Shown: positions 35,229 through 43,908 of the stretch, one piece after another | Numbering within the stretch: the stretch's first letter is position 1 | Layout: each line of letters opens with the position of its first letter | Assembly: GCF_024614185.1 (NCBI RefSeq) | Contig: NZ_JAHTLF010000012.1 | Span: forward strand, 1 to 64,000 | Length of the DNA stretch: 64,000 nt | Direction of reading: 5' to 3' | From: Nocardioides carbamazepini | GTDB lineage: Bacteria > Actinomycetota > Actinomycetes > Propionibacteriales > Nocardioidaceae | Notes under the pieces: generated by a model | The model's database searches: none | Told to the model about the DNA's origin: nothing | Seen by the model: the letters and a program-made list of their open reading frames with translations, nothing else | Position numbers and translations under genes: made by a program

Positions 35229-37966
35229 CGCCGCTCTCCCCAGGGGGCCGAGAGACGGGTGCGCAGCGGTTCGATGCCCAGGCCGAGGGCGGCGAGCAGC
35301 CAGATCGGCAGGAAGTACTGCTCGCTGAGGAAGCAGGCGGCGGTGGCGGCGCCGGCCAGCGCCACCAGGACGGCGTCGGCCAGCGAGCGGTCCTGGCCTG
35401 TCCGGCGGTCCTCCCCCGTCCGGCGGCCCTGGCCCGTCCGGCGGGCCCGCAGCGCCCCCCGGGCGGCGAGCACCAGGACGGCGAGGAAGGCGGCCAGACC
35501 GGCCAGGCCGAGCTCGGCACTGACGTCGAGGTACATCTGGTGGGCGACGGTCTCGCGGACCCCGGTCCCGCCGGCCGGGAGGAAGCGCGTCCGCTCCGCC
35601 GCGAACCCGCCAGGTCCCTGTCCGAGGACCGGGTTGGCGGCGGTCATGTCGACGGCGACCGTCGCGGCCGTCAGGCGTTGGGCGACGTTGCCGGCCGCAA
35701 CGTGCTCCTTCTCGGCCAGGCCGCGGGCGACCACGTCCCCGTGGGTCACGCCGACCACGATCGCGCAGACGGCCGCCAGCGCTCCGACGCCGAGGAGCGT
35801 CACCGGCCGGACGGCGCGGAGCAGCAGGGCGACCACGACCATCGCCAGGAGGCCGACCAGCGCACCGCGGGAGAAGGTGGCGAGTGTGGCGACGAGGAGC
35901 ACCGCTCCACAGCCGTTCCCCCAGGTAGCGGCTGTGGAGCGGCGGTCATGGAGCACGGCGAAGGGCAGCGCCGTGATCAGGAAGAAGGCCAGGTCGTTCG
36001 GGTCCGCCAGCGGTCCGGCCGCGCGGCCGCCGTGGACCAGGAACGAGACCAGGCCGACCGCCCCCGCGGCGGTGCAGGACAGGACGTAGGCGGTCGCGAG
36101 CCGGCGTGCGAACGCCGTGGGACCGGGACGGCTGCGGCGCAGGAGGTCGACCAGGACCACCACGACCAGAGCATGGGCGGCATAGCTCACGACGTGGTCG
36201 CCACCGGCGACCACGTCGGCGCCGTTGGCAACGAAGGACGCGACCAGGACCACGACCAGCGCCCCGAGCGCGACCAGTCCGGGGCGCCGCAGCCCCCGCG
36301 GGCGCGGATCATGCAGCACCCGCACCGACCAGGACACGAACAGGACCGCTCCCGCCGCCTTGAAGGCCGCCGGGTGGATCTCCTCCTGGAGCAGGTGGGC
36401 GAAGGGCGCGGCGACGACGAGCGCGATCGCCGCCCACTCGACGCGCAGGACGGCGGCGGCGAGCGCGGCCAGGCCGGCGACCACCGCGAGCGCGACGTAC
36501 GGCGCGCGCGCCGCCACGAGCCCGGCACCCACCGCCAGCACGACCAGCACGGCCGGCGCGAGCACGGTCGCCACGAGGCGGCGTGGCCGGCCGGGCGAGC
36601 GGGACAGCGCGTCGGCGACGGCCCGCGCCGGCATCAGCGGCACCGTCCGCCGGGCGAGGTCCGACCACCGGAACCCCGGCACCCGGACGGTGACCAGGAC
36701 CGCGGCCGCGGCCAGGGTGACGAGGGCGGCAGCCAGCTGGGTGACGGCGACCGCGGTGATCCCGCGCTCGACGTAGCGGCCGAGGAGCAGGACCAGCAGG
36801 ACGACGTGCAGTGCGGCGAGGCCGAGGGTGTCGGCGGTGCGGCCCACCGCGCGGAGCGCGACGAGCAGGGGCTCCAGCACGCTCAGCACCAGGCCGTAGG
36901 CCGCGAGCCAGCGCAGTGCCGGCACGGCGACCGCCCATTCGTCGCCCAGCAGCCGCAGGAGGGGGGCAAGCACCACCATCGCCGTATAGACCGGCACGAG
37001 CAGGCGCTGGACCACGACCGTCGCCGCGACGGCGGACTCGCCGACCGCTGCGCCCCGCAGCCGGCACAGCTGCGGGAAGACCGCGCCGCCGATCACGACG
37101 GCGACGAGCAGGTAGGGCATGAACGCGATCCGGAACGCCATCGAGTAGGCGCCCAGGTCGTCGGCGCCGAGCCGGTGCGCGACGAGGGCGTAGTCGACGT
37201 TGAGCATGACGAGGGACAGCAGGGCGCCACCGGCGAGACCGCTGCCGTACGACAGCAGCGTCGCGGCGTCGCGGGCGGACCAGCCCGGTCGCACCGGCGG
37301 GCGCAGGGTCCACAGCAGGGCGAGCGCGACCACGGCCTGGGCGAGCTGGCCCGGGACCAGGGCGAACGCACCGGCACCGGCCGCCAGCGCGACGCCGGTG
37401 ACGGCCGCGCCGACCGCGCTGCCCACGACATCGGGCAGGATCCGCCGGCGGAAGTCGAGGCGCCGGCGCAGCAGCTCGGCGCTGATCCCGCCCACCGCGG
37501 CCAACGGCACGCACAGCACGACGCCGCGGAACACCTCGGCGCCGGGCGCGCCGACCCGGAGCAGGCCGGCGAGCCACGGCGCGGCGACCCAGACGACAGT
37601 CACCAGGCCGAGCGAGGTGACCAGCGCGAGCGTGACCGCGGACCGGGCCGCCCGCTCGGCATCGCCCCGGAAGTGGACGAGGGCGGTGGCGGTGCCCAGA
37701 TCCGCCAGCACCGTCGTCACGTTGAGCAGCGCCGCGCCGAGTGCCACGACGCCCAGGGCAGCAGGATCGAGCACCGCCGCGACGAGCAGCAGCACCAGGG
37801 TCTGCGACGCCTTGGACGCGACGGCGCCGAGCGCCAGCCATCCCGCGCCCGCCGGCAGGCTCGGCAGCAGGTTCGGCAGCAGAGCCCGCACCGATCGCCC
37901 CGTGGCGCGGGGGCGCGCCGGCGACGGCCCCACCTCGGGGGCCGCGCGGGAGACGATCACCGTCAT
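35225..37966 (-). CDS. Flippase - O-antigen ligase/polymerase fusion protein
   Basis: One uninterrupted 913-residue frame carries two membrane modules. Residues about 35-470 are a MOP/Wzx-like flippase (WLALGAVASKASQTLVLLLVAAVLDPAALGVVALG; DDLGAYSMAFRIAFMPYLL). Residues about 480-910 are a Wzy_C/WaaL-like module with DPNDLAFFLITALPFAVL, TFSRGALVGLLAMVVVALL and AHQMYLDVSAELGLAGLAAF (the family His). Flipping and polymerising or ligating of the glycan would then be physically joined. ATG 37966 lies 5 nt after a copy of the shared promoter motif. Confidence 0.88.
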   Translation of the reverse strand: MTVIVSRAAPEVGPSPARPRATGRSVRALLPNLLPSLPAGAGWLALGAVASKASQTLVLLLVAAVLDPAALGVVALGAALLNVTTVLADLGTATALVHFRGDAERAARSAVTLALVTSLGLVTVVWVAAPWLAGLLRVGAPGAEVFRGVVLCVPLAAVGGISAELLRRRLDFRRRILPDVVGSAVGAAVTGVALAAGAGAFALVPGQLAQAVVALALLWTLRPPVRPGWSARDAATLLSYGSGLAGGALLSLVMLNVDYALVAHRLGADDLGAYSMAFRIAFMPYLLVAVVIGGAVFPQLCRLRGAAVGESAVAATVVVQRLLVPVYTAMVVLAPLLRLLGDEWAVAVPALRWLAAYGLVLSVLEPLLVALRAVGRTADTLGLAALHVVLLVLLLGRYVERGITAVAVTQLAAALVTLAAAAVLVTVRVPGFRWSDLARRTVPLMPARAVADALSRSPGRPRRLVATVLAPAVLVVLAVGAGLVAARAPYVALAVVAGLAALAAAVLRVEWAAIALVVAAPFAHLLQEEIHPAAFKAAGAVLFVSWSVRVLHDPRPRGLRRPGLVALGALVVVLVASFVANGADVVAGGDHVVSYAAHALVVVVLVDLLRRSRPGPTAFARRLATAYVLSCTAAGAVGLVSFLVHGGRAAGPLADPNDLAFFLITALPFAVLHDRRSTAATWGNGCGAVLLVATLATFSRGALVGLLAMVVVALLLRAVRPVTLLGVGALAAVCAIVVGVTHGDVVARGLAEKEHVAAGNVAQRLTAATVAVDMTAANPVLGQGPGGFAAERTRFLPAGGTGVRETVAHQMYLDVSAELGLAGLAAFLAVLVLAARGALRARRTGQGRRTGEDRRTGQDRSLADAVLVALAGAATAACFLSEQYFLPIWLLAALGLGIEPLRTRLSAPWGERR

Positions 37967-37971
37967 GTCAC

Positions 37972-38001
37972 TCCAGTGCCGGTCGGGTCGGGGGTTGATC
38001 C
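37972..38001 (-). promoter_or_regulatory. Shared promoter-like motif, copy D
   Basis: GGATCAA-N15-GCACTGGA on the minus strand, then 5 nt (GTGAC) and the ATG of the flippase-ligase gene. One base longer in spacing and less perfect in the second box than copies A-C. It would give an internal, leaderless transcript within the EPS operon. Confidence 0.5.
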
Positions 38002-38011
38002 ATCACCGCGG

Positions 38012-39160
38012 TCATCGGCCGCGGGCCGCGTCCCGCAGCGCGCGCAGAGCCGGCTTCGGGCGGAGGCCGGGGTGCAGCAGGCCGAAGCCGTCCTGGTAGG
38101 TGTCCGTCGGGCCGTCGACGTCGCGGTACCAGATGATCGGTCCGACATAGGGGTACCTGGAGCGGACCAGCCGCACCGCGTCGCCGAGGTACGCCGCCTG
38201 CTGGCGCGGGGTGACCGACCGGTCCCACGGGTTGCCGTCGCTGTCCGGTCCCGAGGACCAGCCGAGCTCGGTGATCCAGATCTGCTTGTCGCCGTCGGCC
38301 CACTCCTCCATCACCGCCCGCACCGCCGGGGTGTGGGTGAGTCGCCAGACGGCGCCGACCGCCGGCGTGTCCGGCGGCGCGTCGCTCGGGCCGACGTAGG
38401 GATGGGTCGCCAGGACGTCGAAGCAGTCCTTCGCGCCGGCCTCGTAGGCCTGCCGGAGCCAGCCGTCGTCGTTGTACATGAGGCCGCCGAAGACGACGGG
38501 CGAGTCGTCGTACCGCTTGACCGCGGGGTAGGCCGCGCACAGCAGGCGGGTGTAGGTGGCCGGATCGGCGCCTTCGAAGAACACGGGGAAGTTCGGCTCG
38601 TTCCAGATCTCCCACGCGGCCACGTCGGCGCCCCAGCGGCGGGCCGCGGTCGCGATCGCGTCGGCGTAGTCCTCGACGTCGTCCGGCGGTGCGTAGGGAC
38701 TGCCGCCGTCGCTCGCCCAGGCCGGGGACAGCCAGAGCGAGACGATGACCTGCAGGCCTCGCTCGCGGGCGCCGGTGAGGACGTCGTCGAGCAGGTCGAC
38801 GTACCACCGCTCGAAGGGACCCGGCCCCTCCGGCTGGAGGGTCTGCCAGCCGACGTCGACGCGGACCCACCGCGCTCCCGCGCGCTGCAGGCGGTCCATG
38901 ACGGCGATCGCGCGGTCGGCCCGGTCGCTGTGGTGGGCGGAGAGCTGGAAGCCGAGGTCGACGTCTCCGCCCGGAGCCCGGGACGTGGCCGGCTCCGGCG
39001 TGGGCGTCACCTCCGCCGTCGTCCCCACGCCCTGGCGCCCGGGATCCGGTTGGGCGCCGAGCGGCGAGGGTGCCGTGGAGCCGACGAGCAGCACGCCGAC
39101 GACCCCGGCCACCGCCAGGATCGCGATCGCGGCCGTCGAGCGGCGCACCAGGCCGGTCAT
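38012..39160 (-). CDS. Secreted PslG-like glycoside hydrolase (GH39/GH5 clan)
   Basis: A 382-residue (beta/alpha)8 hydrolase. The N-terminus is a signal/anchor (AAIAILAVAGVVGVLLVG, about residues 10-27) and a Thr/Pro linker. The acid/base is Glu188 in AWEIWNEPNFPVFF and the nucleophile Glu298 in IWITELGWSS, spaced as in clan A. PslG-type enzymes in EPS operons trim the polymer or release mis-exported chains. It overlaps the deacetylase gene by 4 bases upstream. Confidence 0.87.
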   Translation of the reverse strand: MTGLVRRSTAAIAILAVAGVVGVLLVGSTAPSPLGAQPDPGRQGVGTTAEVTPTPEPATSRAPGGDVDLGFQLSAHHSDRADRAIAVMDRLQRAGARWVRVDVGWQTLQPEGPGPFERWYVDLLDDVLTGARERGLQVIVSLWLSPAWASDGGSPYAPPDDVEDYADAIATAARRWGADVAAWEIWNEPNFPVFFEGADPATYTRLLCAAYPAVKRYDDSPVVFGGLMYNDDGWLRQAYEAGAKDCFDVLATHPYVGPSDAPPDTPAVGAVWRLTHTPAVRAVMEEWADGDKQIWITELGWSSGPDSDGNPWDRSVTPRQQAAYLGDAVRLVRSRYPYVGPIIWYRDVDGPTDTYQDGFGLLHPGLRPKPALRALRDAARGR

Positions 39161-39966
39161 CGCGCACCCGCCGGGTCGGGGAGGTCGACTGTCCGCTCAC
39201 GCGGGGCGCGGCCGAGGAGGTCGTGGACGACACGGCGTACTGCGGGCACGCGGCCGGACACGCGCCGCGCGCGGGGATACAGCGGATGGAGCTTGAGCCG
39301 GAAGGTGCGCATCGTGTCGACGGCGTTGACGTCGACGCGGCCGACGGCGAATCCGCCGTCGGCCTCGTGCACGGCGAAGGCCGTCTCATAGCCCGCGGCC
39401 CGCACCGCCGCACGCACCCGCGCGTCGTGGCTGCCGAACGGGAAGGCGAAGGAGGTCACGGGTCGGCCGAGCAGCTCGCCCAGCGCCCGACGGGCGCCGG
39501 CGGTCTGGCGCCGCAGCTCGTCGCCGGACACCCGGGTGAGGTCCCGGTGGTCGGTCCCGTGGGCTCCGACGGCCATGCCTCGACGGTCGACGGCCCGCAG
39601 CTCCTCGCCGCTCATCAGCGGGTGCCGGTGGCGCGGCTCCAGCCAGTCCGAGCAGCCGCCCACCAGAGCGGCGGGCACGTAGAGGACGCTCGGCACGCCG
39701 AACGACTCCAGGACCGGCGCGGCGTGCTCGCCGACGCCGACGTAGCCGTCGTCGAAGGTGATCAGCACCGACCGCGACGGCAGCGTGCCGGATCGTCGCC
39801 CCTCGACGAACGCCTGCTCCGACAACGGGACGAAGCCCTCCTCGAGGAGGTGCTCGATCTGGGCCCGGAAGGCATCCGGCGTCACGAACATGGCGTACGG
39901 ATCGCGATCCTCGGGCACCCGGTCGACCCCGTGGTACATCAGGACCAGGGGCGCACGGCGGCTCAT
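39157..39966 (-). CDS. Polysaccharide deacetylase (CE4/NodB-like)
   Basis: A 269-residue NodB-homology protein. Motif 1 is VLITFDDGY (catalytic Asp pair), motif 2 is AHGTDHRDL (metal His), then FAFPFGSHD (motif 3). It should remove N-acetyl groups from EPS sugars or chitooligosaccharides. No signal peptide is apparent, so it may act on lipid-linked precursors inside or be exported otherwise. It overlaps both neighbours by 4 bases. Confidence 0.87.
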   Translation of the reverse strand: MSRRAPLVLMYHGVDRVPEDRDPYAMFVTPDAFRAQIEHLLEEGFVPLSEQAFVEGRRSGTLPSRSVLITFDDGYVGVGEHAAPVLESFGVPSVLYVPAALVGGCSDWLEPRHRHPLMSGEELRAVDRRGMAVGAHGTDHRDLTRVSGDELRRQTAGARRALGELLGRPVTSFAFPFGSHDARVRAAVRAAGYETAFAVHEADGGFAVGRVDVNAVDTMRTFRLKLHPLYPRARRVSGRVPAVRRVVHDLLGRAPRERTVDLPDPAGAR

Positions 39967-40526
39967 GGCGTCCGCTCCCGGATCCGGTACAGGCCACCGG
40001 CCAGCAGCAGCGCCGCGACAGCCACGAGCGCGGCGAAGTAGAGGTGGCGCGGCGGGCCGGACGTGACCCCCGCCGTGCCGGCACGGACGGCCACGACCAC
40101 CTGGGCCATCTGGTCGACCCCACCGAGCTCCTCGGCCCGCTCGGCAAGGCCGTTGGCGACCTCGACCGCGATGTCCCGGTTCGTGGAGGACACCGCGATC
40201 CTGATCGTCGCGGTGCCCGGGTCCCGGGTGGCGGTGGCCTCGACCCGCGGGGGCCGGTCGGGCGCGACCGACGCGAGAACGGCGGCCGCGGACTCCTTCG
40301 CGCCGAGGGTCACGCTGAACTCGTGCGCCTGCATCTCGATGCTGTCGGCGGACTGCTCGGCGGTCAGCGGCCGGAGGGCCACCGCGCTGGTGGCTGTGTA
40401 GGTCGTCGGCACCAGCAGGATCAGCTGCGCGCCGAGGGTGACCAGCAGGGCCAGCCCTCCGACGAGCAGGCCGATGGTCCGCCACCGGTCGCCGAGTCGC
40501 TGCACCTCATGTGTGGTGGTCAACAT
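39963..40526 (-). CDS. Wzz/YveK-like chain-length determinant
   Basis: A 187-residue protein with two transmembrane segments (about residues 17-37 and 162-182) flanking an extracytoplasmic loop containing TYTATSAVALRPLT and STNRDIAVEVANGLAERAEELG, the usual Wzz layout with a short loop and no kinase domain. A second Wzz protein with an ATPase-like domain is at 43908. It likely sets glycan chain length. Its ATG overlaps the previous gene by 7 bases. Confidence 0.8.
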   Translation of the reverse strand: MLTTTHEVQRLGDRWRTIGLLVGGLALLVTLGAQLILLVPTTYTATSAVALRPLTAEQSADSIEMQAHEFSVTLGAKESAAAVLASVAPDRPPRVEATATRDPGTATIRIAVSSTNRDIAVEVANGLAERAEELGGVDQMAQVVVAVRAGTAGVTSGPPRHLYFAALVAVAALLLAGGLYRIRERTP

Positions 40527-41818
40527 GTCACGGGGACCCACTTCCTCCGGTTCGTCGTTGTGTCGTGGCCGGCGGCGTAGCGCGTGAGCGGGACGGTCTC
40601 CGCCACGACGGCCAGGCCGAGGAGCGTCCAGACCAGGCCGGACACGATCGGGTTGCGCAGGGGCATGTCGAAGCCGCCGTGGACCGCCACCGCGGCGAGG
40701 CCGGCGATGACCGCGATGCTGCGGATCCGCAGCACCCGGACGGCAGGATCCGCCTGCTGCGGCGACAGGACGTGGCGACGGACCGCGAGGACGCAGCCCG
40801 CCACGACCACGATCCCGAGAGCGGCACCGACGACACCGCGGTCGGCCAGGACCGTGAGCAGCAGGTTGTGCGGGTGCTCCGGGGGCTGCGCGGCCACGGC
40901 GCTCACCGAGTCGGTGGCCGCCGAGCGGAAGCCGCCGGGACCGACCCCCAGCCAGGGATGATCGGCGGCCTGGCGCCACGCCTCCGCCCACACCAGCGGG
41001 CGGTCGTCGTACTGGTTCTGGGTGGGGTCGCCGAGGGTGCGGATCCGGGCGCCGACCACCCCCAGGACCGGTACGCCGACGGGCGCGACGAGTGCGGCAC
41101 CACAGATCGCGGCGGCGGCCAGCCCGATCGCCAGCAGCGCCCGGCGCAGGGCCGGCTCACAGGCCGCCAGGCACACGAACGACGCCAGCGCGCCGATCCA
41201 GGCCCCCCGGGACATGCTCAGGACGCAGGCCACGGCGAGGCTGGCCGTGGCCGCGGAGAGGAGCGCGGCGCGACGCCACGACGAGCTCGTCACGACACAG
41301 GCGAGCGCCACCGGGAGCAGCGCCGCGCAGAAGATCCCCAGCTCGTTGGGCTGGGAGAACGGCCCGGTCAGACGCCCGTTGACGACATTGCCGGCCTCCG
41401 CCGCCTGGAGGCGGCCGACCGACACGAGGGCCGACGCCGCGGTCACCCCGCCCACGATCACCAGCAGCTCCAGGCCGGCGAGATCCTCGCCGGGCCGGTG
41501 GGCGAGTGCCACGGCCAGCGCGTAGCACGTCGTGATCGCCGAGCCGACGACGAGCGGGACCGATCGGGACGGGTCGACGCCGTCGGCTCCCGACACGACG
41601 CCGGAGACCAGGCCGAGGCCGCACCCGATCAGGACGACCGAGCCCGGGATCCGTGCTCCGCGCACGACCACCTGATGGAGGGCCAGCGCCGCCGGCACCA
41701 GCATCGCGACGTGGACCAGCCGCATCCCCAGCACGGGGACTGACGTGTCCCCGAACGGCAGCAGCACGACCACGGCCACCACGCCCGCCCGGAGCGCCCA
41801 GGGACGCGACGCGGTCAT
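40520..41818 (-). CDS. O-antigen ligase/polymerase family membrane protein
   Basis: A 432-residue protein with about 11 hydrophobic segments. The Wzy_C core includes GPFSQPNELGIFCAALLPVALA, CVLSMSRGAWIGALASFVC and EHPHNLLLTVLADRGVVGAALGIVVV, where the HN pair is the active-site region of WaaL/Wzy proteins. It is separate from the ligase module fused to the flippase, so two polymerase/ligase units are present in one operon. ATG 41818 overlaps the previous stop by 4 bases. Confidence 0.87.
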   Translation of the reverse strand: MTASRPWALRAGVVAVVVLLPFGDTSVPVLGMRLVHVAMLVPAALALHQVVVRGARIPGSVVLIGCGLGLVSGVVSGADGVDPSRSVPLVVGSAITTCYALAVALAHRPGEDLAGLELLVIVGGVTAASALVSVGRLQAAEAGNVVNGRLTGPFSQPNELGIFCAALLPVALACVVTSSSWRRAALLSAATASLAVACVLSMSRGAWIGALASFVCLAACEPALRRALLAIGLAAAAICGAALVAPVGVPVLGVVGARIRTLGDPTQNQYDDRPLVWAEAWRQAADHPWLGVGPGGFRSAATDSVSAVAAQPPEHPHNLLLTVLADRGVVGAALGIVVVAGCVLAVRRHVLSPQQADPAVRVLRIRSIAVIAGLAAVAVHGGFDMPLRNPIVSGLVWTLLGLAVVAETVPLTRYAAGHDTTTNRRKWVPVTC

Positions 41819-43908
41819 CGCCGCCCTCGCGCGCCCGCGGCGACGGCGGACAGGGCGCCCCACGCCTTCGCCAGGTCCCGGGCGGCCGCGACGGGCGGCA
41901 CGAGCACGGTCGCGGCGAGGGGGCGCGGGCCGCGGGCAGCACGGACCGCGGGCAGCGACAGGTAGGCGGCCGCACCGGCCGCCACCACCGCCCGCGAGGT
42001 CCGGCCGCCGCGGGCGAGGAGCACCGCGCCCACGCCGTACGACGCCGCGCGGGCCAGGTCCCGGCCGAGGAGCCGTCGATCGAGCGAGTGACCGCTGCCC
42101 TCGCCGTAGCGGCGGAACATGCGCAGGTTCGCCAGCAGCGTCGGCCGCTGGGCCCAGGCGACCTCGGCGTCGCGGACCATCCGCGCCCGGTGGCCGGCCG
42201 CGACGATGCTCCGCCCGAAGAGGACGTCCTCGCCGGTGGCGAGGTGCTCGGGGAAGCCGCCCGCGTCCGCCCAGGCCCGACGAGTGAAGGCGACCGAGCG
42301 GCCCGTCGGCATCGACGGGTCGAAGCTGCGGCCGAAGAGGCGGCCGTAGGCGCGGACGCCCGGGCCGGGCCGGGCGAGCTCGTCGATCGACGGGTAGCCG
42401 ACGGCGGCCAGGGCGAGCTCCCAGGGCTTGTCGGCGACCACGCGGTAGGTGCCGGTCCACAGGCCCACGTCCGGGTGCCGGTCGGAGGCGGCGCGCAGCG
42501 CGGCCAGCCAGCCGGGCGTGGGCACGCAGCCGGCGTCGGTGCAGGCGATGGTGTCGTGGCGGGCAAGGCCGATGCCGACGTTGCGGCCACGGGAGATGCC
42601 GGCGCCGGGCCGGACGACCAGCCGGATCCGGGAGTCCGCCTCCGCGGCGCGCCGCGCCACCTCGGCCGTGCCGTCGGTCGAGCCACCGTCGACGACGACC
42701 AGCTCGTCGTCCTGCGCCAGCTGGGGCACGAGGGCGGTCAGCAGCTCGGTGAGTCCCTGCTCGTCGTCGAGCACCGTGGTCACCACGCTCATCGGAGCCG
42801 CGGCGCGGTGGCCGGCACCCGGGCGGTGCACGAGCAGCGCCAGGAAGTCGGCCAGCCGCTCGCCGGCCACGTCGGCGGTGGGGAAGTCCTGGGCCCGCCG
42901 GCGGGCGGCACGGCCGGTGCGGCGGCGCACCTCGGCGTCGGCCAGGGTCGCGAGGGCGGCGGCGACGTCGGCGGGCCGCTCGACCCGCACGGGGAGGCCG
43001 CCTGCCGCGGCGATGTCGTCGACCGGCGGCACGGCCACGACCGGCACCCCGCCGGTCAGCGCCTCCAGCGCGGACATCCCGAAGGCCTCCCGCAGCCAGG
43101 GCTCGGCCGCCGTGGGCTTGGTGAGCACCGCGAGGGCGTCGAACGCGGACACGACCCGGGCGACGTCGGGCACCTCGCCGAGGAACCGGACCCGTTCGGC
43201 CACGCCGAGCTCGGCCGCGATCTTGACCAACCGGTCCTGCTCGTCCGGCTCCGCCGGGTCGGTGACGCCGGCGACGACGAGCTCCCACGCGGCGGCGCCG
43301 GGCAGCGCCAACGCCCGCACGGCGTCCTCGATGCCCTTGTGACGGACGATCCGGGCCGCCATGCCGAGCACCAGCTCGCCCGGAGCGGGATCGATGCCGA
43401 GGACGGCCCGGGCCTCCGCGGCCGGCATCGGCTCGGGCATCCGGGGCGGGTTGACCACCGTGCCGGCGCGGGGGGTCCTCCCCTCGAGCAGCCACGAGCT
43501 GGTGGCGACCTGCCCCTGGGTCAGCCGGTCGAGCAGCCCGACGAGCGCACCGCCGTACGACGCGTCGTGGCGGACCCAGACGACGGGGATCCCTCCGGGA
43601 CGCGCCGCGACGGTCGCGACCAGACCGGCCTTGACCCCGTGGGCCAGCACGACGTCGGGCCGGGTGCGTGCCAGCACCCGGCGCAGCCGCCAGGCGGCCC
43701 TCGCGAGCCGGGTGACGGACCTCCCTGCCGGCACCGTAGCGACCGGCCAGCCGCGTCCGGCCCAGGCCGCGGTCGTCGCACCCGCCCCGAGGCCGACGGC
43801 CGTGACGCTGAGCCGGTCCGTGGCGTCCGCGAGATGCAGCTGCCAGCGCTCGGCGCCACCGAGCACGCCGCCCTGCTGGACGACGGCCACCCGCAGACCC
43901 GGACGCAT
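41815..43908 (-). CDS. GT4-GT2 bifunctional glycosyltransferase
   Basis: A 697-residue frame with no internal stop. Residues 1-370 are a GT4 GT-B enzyme (VVQQGGVLGGAERW; MAARIVRHKGIEDAVRAL; PWLREAFGMSALEALTGGVPVV). From Met373 a GT2 domain follows (SVVTTVLDDEQGLTELLTAL; VVVDGGSTDGTAEVARRA; GRNVGIGLARHDTIACTDAGCVP, with the DxD-like TDAG), then a hydrophobic C-terminus. An internal start at 42792 could also make the GT2 alone. Two linkages could be formed by one polypeptide. The start overlaps the Wzz stop by 1 base (TGATG). Confidence 0.87.
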   Translation of the reverse strand: MRPGLRVAVVQQGGVLGGAERWQLHLADATDRLSVTAVGLGAGATTAAWAGRGWPVATVPAGRSVTRLARAAWRLRRVLARTRPDVVLAHGVKAGLVATVAARPGGIPVVWVRHDASYGGALVGLLDRLTQGQVATSSWLLEGRTPRAGTVVNPPRMPEPMPAAEARAVLGIDPAPGELVLGMAARIVRHKGIEDAVRALALPGAAAWELVVAGVTDPAEPDEQDRLVKIAAELGVAERVRFLGEVPDVARVVSAFDALAVLTKPTAAEPWLREAFGMSALEALTGGVPVVAVPPVDDIAAAGGLPVRVERPADVAAALATLADAEVRRRTGRAARRRAQDFPTADVAGERLADFLALLVHRPGAGHRAAAPMSVVTTVLDDEQGLTELLTALVPQLAQDDELVVVDGGSTDGTAEVARRAAEADSRIRLVVRPGAGISRGRNVGIGLARHDTIACTDAGCVPTPGWLAALRAASDRHPDVGLWTGTYRVVADKPWELALAAVGYPSIDELARPGPGVRAYGRLFGRSFDPSMPTGRSVAFTRRAWADAGGFPEHLATGEDVLFGRSIVAAGHRARMVRDAEVAWAQRPTLLANLRMFRRYGEGSGHSLDRRLLGRDLARAASYGVGAVLLARGGRTSRAVVAAGAAAYLSLPAVRAARGPRPLAATVLVPPVAAARDLAKAWGALSAVAAGARGRR

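Noticed and set aside
37968..38015. A 15-codon frame between the glycoside hydrolase and flippase-ligase genes, starting with an ATGA overlap
   Set aside because: It spans promoter motif D and ends just before the next ATG; the sequence is better explained as promoter DNA than as a peptide gene.
35540..39391. Plus-strand open frame of 1283 codons opposite the EPS genes
   Set aside because: Antisense shadow; extremely Arg/Gly/Asp/Gln-rich, no domain, and the opposite strand encodes coherent membrane proteins and a hydrolase.
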